NCBI GenBank assembly: GCA_016235265.1
Contig: JACRLI010000015.1
Span: forward strand, 20,995-84,994
Length of the DNA stretch: 64,000 nucleotides
Source: Candidatus Eisenbacteria bacterium
Lineage (GTDB): Bacteria; Eisenbacteria; RBG-16-71-46; JACRLI01
Reading direction: 5' to 3'
This document shows, piece by piece, positions 36,034-44,122 of the stretch (positions are counted from its first letter, which is position 1; each line of letters begins with the position of its first letter). The position numbers were made by a program, and so were the translations under genes. The notes beneath the pieces were generated by a model. It worked only from the letters and a program-made list of their open reading frames with translations, was not told the origin of the DNA and ran no database searches.

Positions 36034-37811
36034 GTAGTCTTCCTCCCGGGGACGGTGCCCCAGCTCAGGATCTCGGTGGCCTGCGGCAGCCGTTCGGTGA
36101 GGAAGGCGCGCACCTGGGAGGCCGACTCCAGGCGCACCGCGTCCTCCATCCACTCGTGCGCCTCCTCGTAGGCGATGGAGCGCAGGATGCTCTTGATGCT
36201 GGGAAGCCCGAAGGGGCTGGTGGAGATCTTGTCCACGCCCAGGCCCACCAGCGCCACGCACGCCAGCGGGTCATTGGACATTTCGCCGCACACCGAGATC
36301 GGGAAGCCCCGGCGGTGGCCCGCCTGCACCGTCAGCCGGATGGCGCGCAACACGGCGACATCCAGCGGCTCATACAGCTTCGAGGCGCGCTCGTTGCCGC
36401 GGTCCACCGCCAGCGTGAACTGGAGCAGGTCATTGGAGCCGATGCTGAAGAAGTCGCTGTGGCGCGCCAGGTGATCGGCCATCAGGACCGCCGCGGGGGT
36501 CTCCACCATGATCCCCAGCGGCACGTCCGCGGCGAACGCGTGGCCCTCGCGGGTGAGCTCCTCCATGACCTGCCGGCACAGCTCGCGGGTGCGGAGCACC
36601 TCCCCCACCTGCGTGACCATGGGGATCATGATCTGGAGCTGCCCGAACGCGCTGGCGCGGTAGATGGCCCGCAGCTGCACCCGGAAGATATCCTCGTGGG
36701 CCAGCGAGTATCGGATGCCGCGCCAGCCCCGGAAGGGATTCTCCTCGGGCGTGGCGCCCATGTACGACGCCACCTTGTCCCCGCCCACGTCGATGGTGCG
36801 CACCACCACCGGGTCGGGCGCCACCGCCTCGGCCACCCTGCGGTAGGCCCGGAGCTGGTCCTCCTCGGAAGGCAGCGAGGCGTGGTCGAGGTAGAAGAAC
36901 TCGGTGCGGTACAGGCCCACGCCCTCGGCGCCGCGGGCCCGCAGCTCGCCGGCCTCGTCCGGGGTCTCGATGTTGGCCATCACCGCGATGCGGCGGCCGT
37001 CCATGGTGACCGCGGGCAGCCTGCGGGTCGCCTCCAGCCGCTGTTCGAACTCCTCGAACTCGCGCTTCTTGCGCCGGTAGCGCTCCAGCGTCGCCTCGTC
37101 CGGGTTCAGCTCGAGGCGGCCCTCATTGCCGTCCAGCACCAGGGTGTCGCCGTCCCGCACGGCGCGGCAGATCCCCGGCACGCACACCACCGCGGGGATG
37201 CCGCGCGAGCGCGCCACGATCACCGAGTGCGAGGTGCGTCCCCCCGACTCCAGCGCGAAGCCCAGCACCTGGCCGGGCCGCATCAGCACCGTCTCACTGG
37301 GCGGCACGTCGCGCGCCACCAGCACCACCGGCTCGCTCAGGTCGCGCAGCCCCGGCGCACTCCGCGCCAGCAGGTGGTGGAGCACCCGGCGCTCCACGTC
37401 CATCACGTCGGTGGCCCGCTCGCGCATGTATTCATTGGCCACGTTCTCGAGGTGATGGCGCGCGGAGGCGAGCACCTTCTTGAACAGGAATGCGGCGTTC
37501 TTGTGCTCCCGCCGGATGTCCTCCACGGTGGCGTCGCGGACCATGACGTCGGTGAGCAGCAGCAGCTGCGCGTCGAGCACCTGCGCCGCCTCCTCGCCCA
37601 TCTCGCTCGAGTAGGCGTCCCGTATCTCGCCCAGCTCGCGCCCGGCCTCGAGCAGGGCCGCCTCGAAGCGCTGCACCTCCGCCTCGACGCTCTCCGCCGG
37701 AATGCTGCGCTCCGGCACGCGCATGTCGTCCCAGGAGAGCGTCAACACGGTGCCGATGGCGATGCCCGGTGACGCCGCCACCCCCTCGAATGTCGCGGAT
37801 CTTGGGCTCAT
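36030..37811 (-). CDS. ptsI: PTS enzyme I (phosphoenolpyruvate-protein phosphotransferase)
   Basis: Enzyme I takes phosphate from phosphoenolpyruvate and passes it to HPr. The 593-residue product has the active histidine His195 in GGRTSHSVIVARSRGIP, the linker and PEP-binding segments EGVGLYRTEFFYLD and VRTIDVGGDKVASY, FRGWRGIRYSL, and the C-terminal FFSIGSNDLLQFTLAVDR and SVCGEMSNDP with the catalytic Cys. Length matches the canonical sugar PTS enzyme rather than the GAF-extended PtsP form. ATG 37811, 3 bp after the HPr stop. Confidence 0.96.
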   Translation of the reverse strand: MSPRSATFEGVAASPGIAIGTVLTLSWDDMRVPERSIPAESVEAEVQRFEAALLEAGRELGEIRDAYSSEMGEEAAQVLDAQLLLLTDVMVRDATVEDIRREHKNAAFLFKKVLASARHHLENVANEYMRERATDVMDVERRVLHHLLARSAPGLRDLSEPVVLVARDVPPSETVLMRPGQVLGFALESGGRTSHSVIVARSRGIPAVVCVPGICRAVRDGDTLVLDGNEGRLELNPDEATLERYRRKKREFEEFEQRLEATRRLPAVTMDGRRIAVMANIETPDEAGELRARGAEGVGLYRTEFFYLDHASLPSEEDQLRAYRRVAEAVAPDPVVVRTIDVGGDKVASYMGATPEENPFRGWRGIRYSLAHEDIFRVQLRAIYRASAFGQLQIMIPMVTQVGEVLRTRELCRQVMEELTREGHAFAADVPLGIMVETPAAVLMADHLARHSDFFSIGSNDLLQFTLAVDRGNERASKLYEPLDVAVLRAIRLTVQAGHRRGFPISVCGEMSNDPLACVALVGLGVDKISTSPFGLPSIKSILRSIAYEEAHEWMEDAVRLESASQVRAFLTERLPQATEILSWGTVPGRKTT

Positions 37812-37814
37812 GGC

Positions 37815-38081
37815 TCAGCGCTCCCCGAACTTGCTCTTCACCAGCTCCACCAGCGCGGCGACCGCCTCGCGCTCATCCTCCCCCTCGGCCTGGATGTTCA
37901 GGACGGTCCCCTGGTAGGCGGCGAGCATCATCACGCCCAGGATGCTCTTGCCGTTGATCTGCTGCCCGTCCTTGGTCACGAACACCTCGGACTTGAACCG
38001 GGTCGCGGTGCGCGTGAACAGCGCCGCGGGACGCGCGTGCAGACCCAGCTCGTTTTCGATGGTGACATCTTCAGAATACAC
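37815..38081 (-). CDS. ptsH: HPr phosphocarrier with both His15 and Ser46
   Basis: HPr relays phosphate from enzyme I to the EII components. The 88-residue product carries the catalytic His15 in LGLHARPAA and a regulatory Ser46 in NGKSILGVMML, the site HPr kinase modifies in Gram-positive bacteria. An hprK gene lies in the same cluster, so Ser46 is probably a real target. The GTG at 38081 overlaps the EIID stop by 11 bp. It feeds directly into ptsI, with a 3-bp gap. Confidence 0.95.
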   Translation of the reverse strand: MYSEDVTIENELGLHARPAALFTRTATRFKSEVFVTKDGQQINGKSILGVMMLAAYQGTVLNIQAEGEDEREAVAALVELVKSKFGER

Positions 38082-38811
38082 GTGGCATCCCGCGGTTCAG
38101 GAACACGGCCGCGGCCAGCAGCCCCAGCGCCAGCAGCGTGCCGGCGCGCGGCTTCCAGCGCAACACGACCAGGGAAACAGCGAACGAAACCAGCAGACAT
38201 CCCACACCCTCGGGGTCCCACCCGGGGCCGCGCGCGGCCGCCGCCACCGCCAGGAACCCGGTCAGGGCGAGTCCCAGCCGGCGCACCCGCTCGGCCCGGG
38301 CCGTCAGGACCCTCAGGCAGCCCGCCGGGGACGCGCCCCCGGCCCCCGCGCGCCACAGCGTGGCGCGCAGCGCCAGCTGGGGCAGCCCGTAGGCGGCCAC
38401 CAGCACCGCCGCGCCGGCCGCCGCCGACTGCGTCCACCACGCCAGCCCGGCGCCCAGAAGCCCGGCCGCCGGACGCAACAGATACCACACCAGGCGGTCG
38501 CCGGTGGCGGCAAACGAAGTGGCCAGGAATCCCCGCGCCCGCAGGAATTCCTCCATCGCCGGGTCCGGCCCCGGCGGCGCGACTACTCCCGCGACAGGCG
38601 CTCCATCCGGAGCGCGCCCGGGCGGGTCCAGCCGGCGCAGGTAGGGCAGCACGAAGCAGCTGGTCACCGGGTTGGTGTTGAACGGCTCCAGCAGCCGGAC
38701 CGGCCCCACGCGGGTGCCGGGGGCCAGCCGCCGGTACAGCGAGGCAAAGCCCAGGTTCTGCTTGTGCGCGTAGCTCCAGGCCGCCTGCAGGAAGAACGTC
38801 CGCCACCACAC
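38071..38811 (-). CDS. PTS mannose-family EIID component
   Basis: EIID and EIIC form the membrane channel of mannose/fructose/sorbose-type PTS. The 246-residue product begins WWRTFFLQAAWSYAHKQNLGFASLYRRL, then FNTNPVTSCFVLPYL, both typical of EIID N-termini, and ends with several membrane helices. GTG 38811 lies 2 bp after the EIIC stop. It is slightly shorter than the usual about 270-280 residues. The sugar cannot be told from sequence. Confidence 0.85.
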   Translation of the reverse strand: MWWRTFFLQAAWSYAHKQNLGFASLYRRLAPGTRVGPVRLLEPFNTNPVTSCFVLPYLRRLDPPGRAPDGAPVAGVVAPPGPDPAMEEFLRARGFLATSFAATGDRLVWYLLRPAAGLLGAGLAWWTQSAAAGAAVLVAAYGLPQLALRATLWRAGAGGASPAGCLRVLTARAERVRRLGLALTGFLAVAAAARGPGWDPEGVGCLLVSFAVSLVVLRWKPRAGTLLALGLLAAAVFLNRGMPRVF

Positions 38812-38813
38812 GG

Positions 38814-39536
38814 CTACAGCGCTCCCGCCAGCTTGAGCCCCGCGGCGAGCGCCGCCCCCCCGGCGGCCCAGATCCAGTCGCGCCGCGCGCCCCCGCCGAA
38901 AGCCAGCGCCGCCGCCGCCAGTCCCAGGCCCCACGCCAGGGCCGGCAGCGCCCCGCCCGCCCCGCCCCGCGCGGGAATCCAGGCCAGCAGCGCGCCCGCG
39001 CCCCACGTCCCGGCCGCACCGGCCGCCAGCACCCAGGTGCCGGAAAGCCCCGCGGTGCACAGCCAGCCCAAGCGCTGGGCGGAATCCACGCGGCGGGCGC
39101 ATTCCCGATCCGAAGGCGCCGCCAGCGCCCAGCCGGTCCAGCGGGAGTTCCAGCGGCGGTTCCAGGCGGCCGGCCACGCCCCCAGCCAGCCGACGACGAG
39201 CGCCACCGCGGCGCCGGCCACGGCGGCCCGCAGCCAGCCTTCGCCGGGCGCCACGGCCGAGGCGGCCAGCACCCCCGCCAGCGTGCCGCCGGAGACATCC
39301 GGGTTGGGCCGGCTGCCCACGGGCACGGCCCCGTTCCACGCCAGTTGCGCCACCAGGCCCACCAGCAGGCCGATGCGCGGTTCGCCGGTCAGGGCACCCG
39401 CGAGCGCCCCCGCCACCAGCGGCTGCGACAGCATCCACTGCGGGCCCGCCACCTGGTCGGCGCCCAGGAGCGCGCCCAGGGCGAAGAACTCCGCCCCCAG
39501 CAGGGCGGGGTTCCCGAGCGGGCCGGCCGGGCTCAC
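38814..39536 (-). CDS. PTS mannose-family EIIC component
   Basis: The 240-residue membrane protein is rich in Ala/Gly helices and shows the EIIC-type segments [40 protein letters not shown] and VPVGSRPNPDVSGGTLA. The GTG at 39536 overlaps the GH57 stop as GTGA, and the following EIID gene begins 2 bp after its stop. In this family EIIC forms the sugar-translocating core with EIID. Confidence 0.85.
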   Translation of the reverse strand: MSPAGPLGNPALLGAEFFALGALLGADQVAGPQWMLSQPLVAGALAGALTGEPRIGLLVGLVAQLAWNGAVPVGSRPNPDVSGGTLAGVLAASAVAPGEGWLRAAVAGAAVALVVGWLGAWPAAWNRRWNSRWTGWALAAPSDRECARRVDSAQRLGWLCTAGLSGTWVLAAGAAGTWGAGALLAWIPARGGAGGALPALAWGLGLAAAALAFGGGARRDWIWAAGGAALAAGLKLAGAL

Positions 39537-41677
39537 GCGGAATCGCCTCGCGCGGCCGCCGCGGCCGGCGCGGCCGCCGCGTGCCCGTGGCGCGGCTCGA
39601 CGCGCAGCTCCAGGCTCTCCCCGGCGGCGAGGCGGTGGGGCCACAGGAACAGCACGCAGGTGCCCTGGTACACGCGTTCGAAGCCGGCTTCCGAGTACGA
39701 CACGGTCTCCACCGGGAACGTCCACGCCCCGGCCGCGGGCTCCACCGTCGTCTCCACCGCCAGGTCCAGCCACTCGTCCGCGGCGCGCACGCGCCGCACC
39801 CCCGCCAGTCCGCGCACCGCGCCCATGCGCTCGCGGCCGCCGGCCTCGAAGAAGTCGGCCCACCGGTCGTCCGCCTCCCCGGTCAGGAAGGTGAGGTTCC
39901 ACTCCACGCCGAAGCGCGCATCGATGGGCACCCCCCCGACGTGGCTCACCACGATGCGCACCTCGAAGCCTGGATCGTCCTCCCGCAGCGTGATGCGCTT
40001 GACGATCTCGAGCTCCGTGGCGCGGGCCGGCCCGGCCCACGCCCGGCGGCGCAGCTCCATCGAGACCTTGCCGCGGTCCCAGTCCAGCTCGGCGGCGTAC
40101 GGGAGACCCGCGAATTCGCCCCACTCCTCGTGCGCGGAGCGCGCGAAATCCTCGCGCGAGGTTTCCGGCGCGAGGATGTGGTCCTGCAGCGACGCCCGCG
40201 GCAGGCGGTCGGCTACCAGCAGCCTCTCGAGATCGGGCTCCTTGGCCGTGGCCGAAGTCTCCAGGCTCACGCTGCCGCCCTGCGAGGCGCCATACACCGC
40301 CCCGGCGACCTTGTGGTGGTAGGCCTCGGCGCGGCGCGCCAGGGTGTTGCCCAGGTCGTGCCCGGTGCGCGCGTCGGCCCACTCGAACAGCATGCCGCCC
40401 ATGTCCGGCGCGACTCCCAGGCTCACGTGCGCGTTGCGCAGCACCCAGGCCCGCCCCTCCTCGTTGTAGAGATCCACCTCGCGGGCGGAGAGCGCCAGGC
40501 CGCGGGCCTGGTCCAGCGCCGTCTCGGCCTGCTGCAGCCTGCGGTGCACGGCGTCGCGCAGGTGCGGCAGGTACAGTCCCCCGAAGACGCCGTGCCAGTA
40601 GGCGCAGTTGCACTGCGCCTGCCACAGCGGGTCCAGCGCGGCCTCGCGCCGGCCGTCGGGCAGCTCATGGATGCGCCGCGAGAGGTCCAGCGCGCGCTTG
40701 TGCATGCGGTTGCTCTCGGGATACTTCGACAGGAAATTGCGCCAGAAGCCGCCGCGCAGGAAGCCCTCCACCCCCGGCACGCCCGCGGTGCGCCGCTTCA
40801 CCTCCGCCAGCTCGGACTGCGCCGCGGTGGGCAGGGCCCACTCGGTGAGCTCGGTGTAGGAGGCGGTGGGCAGGTACACCAGCCCCCGCGGGGGGTGAGC
40901 GGCCATCCATCTGGAGGGCGTGGTCACTTCGAGCCACTCCCGCTGCTCCGAGAGGAGTTCCAGGAAGCGGCGCAGCCAGCCTTCCTCGAACACCGACTTG
41001 TGGGTGCCGGGCCACACCCCGAACTTCTCGCCGTCGTCGCCCAGGACCGCCACGCGCTCGCCGCTGTCGTCGGCCCAGTCGCGCAGGAACGCAAGGGTCT
41101 CCTCCGGGGGATGGAACGGGATCAGGTAGCGGAGCTCCTTGAGGATCGGGAACACCCCCACCGAGCCGCCGCCTTCCTCGGTGCGGAAGCAGCCGGCCAG
41201 GTCGCGGTGCGGCACACCCGCGGCGTGGAAGTGCTCGTCGTCCACCAGCACCGCGCGCACGCCGGCCTCCGCCAGCGGCGCGGGCAGCCCCGGCTCCCAC
41301 ACCCGCTCGGTGAGCCACAGCGTCTCGGGCCGGGCGCCGAAGCGCGATTCCAGGAACGCGCTCAGCTTGCGCACCTGCCCCACCTTGTCCGCGTCGGGGA
41401 TGGCGGCCAGGATCGGCTCGTAGTAGCCGCCCGTGAGCAGCTCCAGCTGCCCCGCCGAGACCATCGCCGCCACGCGCCCGAGGTACTCCGGGTGGTGCGC
41501 CCCGAGCCAGTCCCACAGGATCCCGGAGTTGTGCAGGCTCAGCGGCACGTGGGGGAATTCGGCCCAGGTGTCGAGCACCGGGAGGTACGAGCGCCGGGTG
41601 CACTCCTCGAACACATGGTCGAAGTTGCCCACGGGCTGATGATTGTGCAGGGCCAGGATGAGGGAGACGCGTTTCAC
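39533..41677 (-). CDS. GH57 4-alpha-glucanotransferase/alpha-amylase-type enzyme
   Basis: This 714-residue cytoplasmic-looking enzyme (no signal peptide) has the GH57 conserved regions HNHQP (11-15), GGYYEP, WLTERVWEP with nucleophile Glu124, and VLGDDGEKFG with acid/base Asp214 or Asp215. In the Thermococcus litoralis 4-alpha-glucanotransferase these are Glu123 and Asp214. The C-terminal half matches the beta-sandwich domains of that subfamily. It would rearrange maltodextrins or break down stored glucan. Unusually, it sits inside the PTS operon between EIIB and EIIC, with GTGA overlaps on both sides, implying tight co-expression with sugar uptake. Confidence 0.9.
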   Translation of the reverse strand: MKRVSLILALHNHQPVGNFDHVFEECTRRSYLPVLDTWAEFPHVPLSLHNSGILWDWLGAHHPEYLGRVAAMVSAGQLELLTGGYYEPILAAIPDADKVGQVRKLSAFLESRFGARPETLWLTERVWEPGLPAPLAEAGVRAVLVDDEHFHAAGVPHRDLAGCFRTEEGGGSVGVFPILKELRYLIPFHPPEETLAFLRDWADDSGERVAVLGDDGEKFGVWPGTHKSVFEEGWLRRFLELLSEQREWLEVTTPSRWMAAHPPRGLVYLPTASYTELTEWALPTAAQSELAEVKRRTAGVPGVEGFLRGGFWRNFLSKYPESNRMHKRALDLSRRIHELPDGRREAALDPLWQAQCNCAYWHGVFGGLYLPHLRDAVHRRLQQAETALDQARGLALSAREVDLYNEEGRAWVLRNAHVSLGVAPDMGGMLFEWADARTGHDLGNTLARRAEAYHHKVAGAVYGASQGGSVSLETSATAKEPDLERLLVADRLPRASLQDHILAPETSREDFARSAHEEWGEFAGLPYAAELDWDRGKVSMELRRRAWAGPARATELEIVKRITLREDDPGFEVRIVVSHVGGVPIDARFGVEWNLTFLTGEADDRWADFFEAGGRERMGAVRGLAGVRRVRAADEWLDLAVETTVEPAAGAWTFPVETVSYSEAGFERVYQGTCVLFLWPHRLAAGESLELRVEPRHGHAAAAPAAAAARGDSA

Positions 41678-42153
41678 AGTCCCGCCTTGAGGAGAAGGGT
41701 CAATACTTCGTGCTCCGGGTTGCCCGGCACGTCCTGCGCGGCCAGGTGGCAGCCCGCGGCCGCCGCCTCCCGCAGTGCGGCGGCCTCGCCGGGATCCGCG
41801 TGGAAGTAGTCGAGGATGCGCACCCGGCCCGGCGCGGCGTGCAGCCCGCCCACGTTCACCCGGGGCAGGTCCGCGCCCGCGCGCACCGCGCGCAGCAGCT
41901 CCGCGGGGCCGCGGAGAAGCAGGAACGCGCCGTCCGATTCCGCGGGGGGCAGCGCCACGGCCTCCAGCAGCGGAACCACGCGCACCTCCACCCCGGGGGG
42001 CGCGGATGCCTCGGCCAGCTCGCGGCCCAGGTCGGAGGCGGACAGGGAGTCGTCACCGATCACGATGGCGCGCGGTTTCAGCCTTCCCGCCCAGCCGACC
42101 GCCACCTGTCCGTGGAGCAGGCGGTCATCCAGCCGGACGAGGATCCACGGCAT
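41674..42153 (-). CDS. PTS mannose-family EIIB component
   Basis: EIIB receives phosphate from EIIA on a histidine and passes it to the incoming sugar. The 159-residue protein begins PWILVRLDDRLLHGQVAVGW, with the active His14 in the family motif R-x-D-x-R-L-x-H-G-Q. It ends NPEHEVLTLLLKAGL. The ATG at 42153 lies inside the EIIA gene (29-bp overlap), and its TGA overlaps the GH57 GTG. Confidence 0.92.
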   Translation of the reverse strand: MPWILVRLDDRLLHGQVAVGWAGRLKPRAIVIGDDSLSASDLGRELAEASAPPGVEVRVVPLLEAVALPPAESDGAFLLLRGPAELLRAVRAGADLPRVNVGGLHAAPGRVRILDYFHADPGEAAALREAAAAGCHLAAQDVPGNPEHEVLTLLLKAGL

Positions 42154-42541
42154 CGCCGCCCTCCGGGAACACCCGCACTCCCGCGCGGGCGCGGTCCACG
42201 AGCAGCTCGAGAATGCGCGCCGGCTCGGCCGTGTCGCGGTTCTGGAAGAAGTTGACCAGCATCGGCACGCTCACGCCGGTGACCAGCCGCCACTCCGGGC
42301 GGCCTTCGACCACCATGCGCGCGGCCTGGGAGCAGGAGCCCCCGAGCAGGTCGGCGAAGATGAACAGCGGGCCCGGGCCCATGGCACCGGCGGCTTCCCG
42401 GATGCGCTCCACCAGGTCGGGCAGGTTGCAGTCCCGGTTGGAGAGCGCCCGCACCCCCGGCTGCGGCCCGGTCAGCGACTCGACGGTCTCCAGCAGGGCC
42501 CGTGCGAGGTCGCCGTGGGCCACGATCAGCGCCTGGACCAT
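42125..42541 (-). CDS. PTS mannose-family EIIA component
   Basis: The 138-residue EIIA domain begins VQALIVAHGDLARALLETVE, with the phospho-accepting His9, and has LFIFADLLGGSCSQAA and GVSVPMLVNFF, all typical of EIIA-Man. It takes phosphate from HPr and passes it to EIIB. In several proteobacteria an orphan EIIA-Man beside hprK has regulatory roles; here B, C and D are all present, so transport is likely. The ATG at 42541 is 1 bp past the hprK stop. Confidence 0.93.
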   Translation of the reverse strand: MVQALIVAHGDLARALLETVESLTGPQPGVRALSNRDCNLPDLVERIREAAGAMGPGPLFIFADLLGGSCSQAARMVVEGRPEWRLVTGVSVPMLVNFFQNRDTAEPARILELLVDRARAGVRVFPEGGDAVDPRPAG

Positions 42542-42542
42542 C

Positions 42543-43511
42543 TCACTCCGTGTCGTCGCGGACCCAGCTCCGGCCGACGCTCCGCTTGCGCATGGTCTCG
42601 ATCAGCTGCTGGTTGAACACCTCGGCGGGGTTGTAGCCGTACACCTTCACCAGGTAGTTGAGGGCCACCACCTCGGCGATCACCGTGATGTTCTTGCCGG
42701 GGAAGATGGGGATGTCGATGTAGGGAATGCTGACGTCGAGGATGGTGGTGTGCCGGTCGTCCAGCCCCAGCCGCTCCACGTGGTCCACCGAGCCCCACTC
42801 GTGGAGGTTCACCTGCACCTCGATGCGCTTCTGGTGCCGGATCGAGCGGATCCCGAAGATGCTCTGGACGTCGATGATGCCCAGCCCGCGGATCTCCATG
42901 CGGTGGGCCAGCACCTGGTTGCCCATCCCGATCAGCACGTCGCCCTGGCGCCGGGTGAGCGTCACCACGTCGTCGGCCACCAGCCGGTGACCGCGCTCCA
43001 CCAGGTCCAGCGCGGTCTCGCTCTTGCCGATGCCGCTCTTGCCGGTTAACAGCAGGCCCACCCCGTACACGTCCACCAGGGAGCCATGCATGATGATGCT
43101 CGGAGCGAACACCGTGTCCAGGTACTTGCCCAGGTCGTGGATGAAGGGCGTGGTGGACATGGGCGTGCGCACCACCGGGATGCGCAGCGTGTCGCAGCGC
43201 TCCACCAGGTACGCAGGCACCTCCAGCCCCTTGGCCACCACGATGCACGGCACCTGGAACTGCAGCAGCCGGTCCACCGCGCCGCGCCGCTCCTTCTCCG
43301 AGAGCTGCGCCAGGTAGCTGATCTCGGTCTGGCCCATGATCTGGATGCGCTCGGCCAGGAAGTTCTCCACGAACCCCATCAGCGCCATGCCCGGACGGTT
43401 CACGTCGCTGGTGGTGATGTCCACCGGAGACTCCAGGCCCGAGGTCAGCTTCTCGAGCTTGAGTTCCTCGCGCTCCTCCTCGAAGAAACGCGCCACGGGA
43501 AGATGGTTCAT
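42543..43511 (-). CDS. hprK: HPr kinase/phosphorylase
   Basis: HprK phosphorylates and dephosphorylates HPr at Ser46, linking energy state to PTS activity. The 322-residue product has the N-terminal sensor-like domain (SYLAQLSEKERRGAVDRLL), the P-loop LLTGKSGIGKSETALDL, and the family C-terminal segment EIRGLGIIDVQSIFGIRS. It is of the full-length type, not the short alpha-proteobacterial form. It lies between hpf and EIIA, an order also seen in other diderm regulatory PTS loci. Confidence 0.95.
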   Translation of the reverse strand: MNHLPVARFFEEEREELKLEKLTSGLESPVDITTSDVNRPGMALMGFVENFLAERIQIMGQTEISYLAQLSEKERRGAVDRLLQFQVPCIVVAKGLEVPAYLVERCDTLRIPVVRTPMSTTPFIHDLGKYLDTVFAPSIIMHGSLVDVYGVGLLLTGKSGIGKSETALDLVERGHRLVADDVVTLTRRQGDVLIGMGNQVLAHRMEIRGLGIIDVQSIFGIRSIRHQKRIEVQVNLHEWGSVDHVERLGLDDRHTTILDVSIPYIDIPIFPGKNITVIAEVVALNYLVKVYGYNPAEVFNQQLIETMRKRSVGRSWVRDDTE

Positions 43512-43569
43512 CGGGCCCCTCCGCGGTGCGACGGCGGGCAGGCGCCCGCCCTCCCCCGCGCGTGGAGGT

Positions 43570-44097
43570 TCAACTTCCGGCGCCCTCGACCCCGGGCTCG
43601 ATCAGCCCGAACAGGCCGTCCTTGCGGCGGTACATCACGTTCACCCGGCCGGTCTCGCTGCTCACGAACACCAGGAACTCCTTCTTGCTCCGGGCCAGTT
43701 TCTCGGCCGCCTCGTCCACGTCGATCTCGGCGTTGCCGAAGGCCTCGCGCTTCACGTTCGGCGCCACGCGGCGCGAGGTGACGCGCTGCGCCGCCCCGTC
43801 CTTGAGCCCCATCCGGCCCTTGCGCTCGCTGGCCCGGTCCTTGTTGCGGCGCAGCAGGTCCTTCATCCGGTCGGCGGCCTTCTCGATCGAGACCATGATG
43901 TCGTCCGACTCGTGCTTCACGACCGCCGCGCCGAGCGAAGCCTCCACGCGGTGCACCCGGCGCTCCACGGTCAGGGTCACGTGGAGGTCCCCCTGTCCCC
44001 TGCCCGCAAGGCGGGCGAGCCGCCCGAACTTCTCCTCGACGTACTCGCGCAGCATGGCGCTGGGCTTGAAGTGGCGGGCGGTGATCACGACTTCCAT
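43570..44097 (-). CDS. hpf: Ribosome hibernation promoting factor, long form
   Basis: HPF binds idle 30S subunits and, in the long form, dimerises 70S ribosomes. The 175-residue product has an N-terminal HPF domain (VVITARHFKPSAMLREYVEE) and a C-terminal dimerisation domain (FLVFVSSETGRVNVMYRRKDG). A basic linker connects them. It directly follows rpoN, the classic rpoN-hpf neighbourhood. ATG 44097, 25 bp after the rpoN stop. Confidence 0.93.
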   Translation of the reverse strand: MEVVITARHFKPSAMLREYVEEKFGRLARLAGRGQGDLHVTLTVERRVHRVEASLGAAVVKHESDDIMVSIEKAADRMKDLLRRNKDRASERKGRMGLKDGAAQRVTSRRVAPNVKREAFGNAEIDVDEAAEKLARSKKEFLVFVSSETGRVNVMYRRKDGLFGLIEPGVEGAGS

Positions 44098-44122
44098 TGG
44101 TGCGCTCCTTGGGCTGGCAGGC

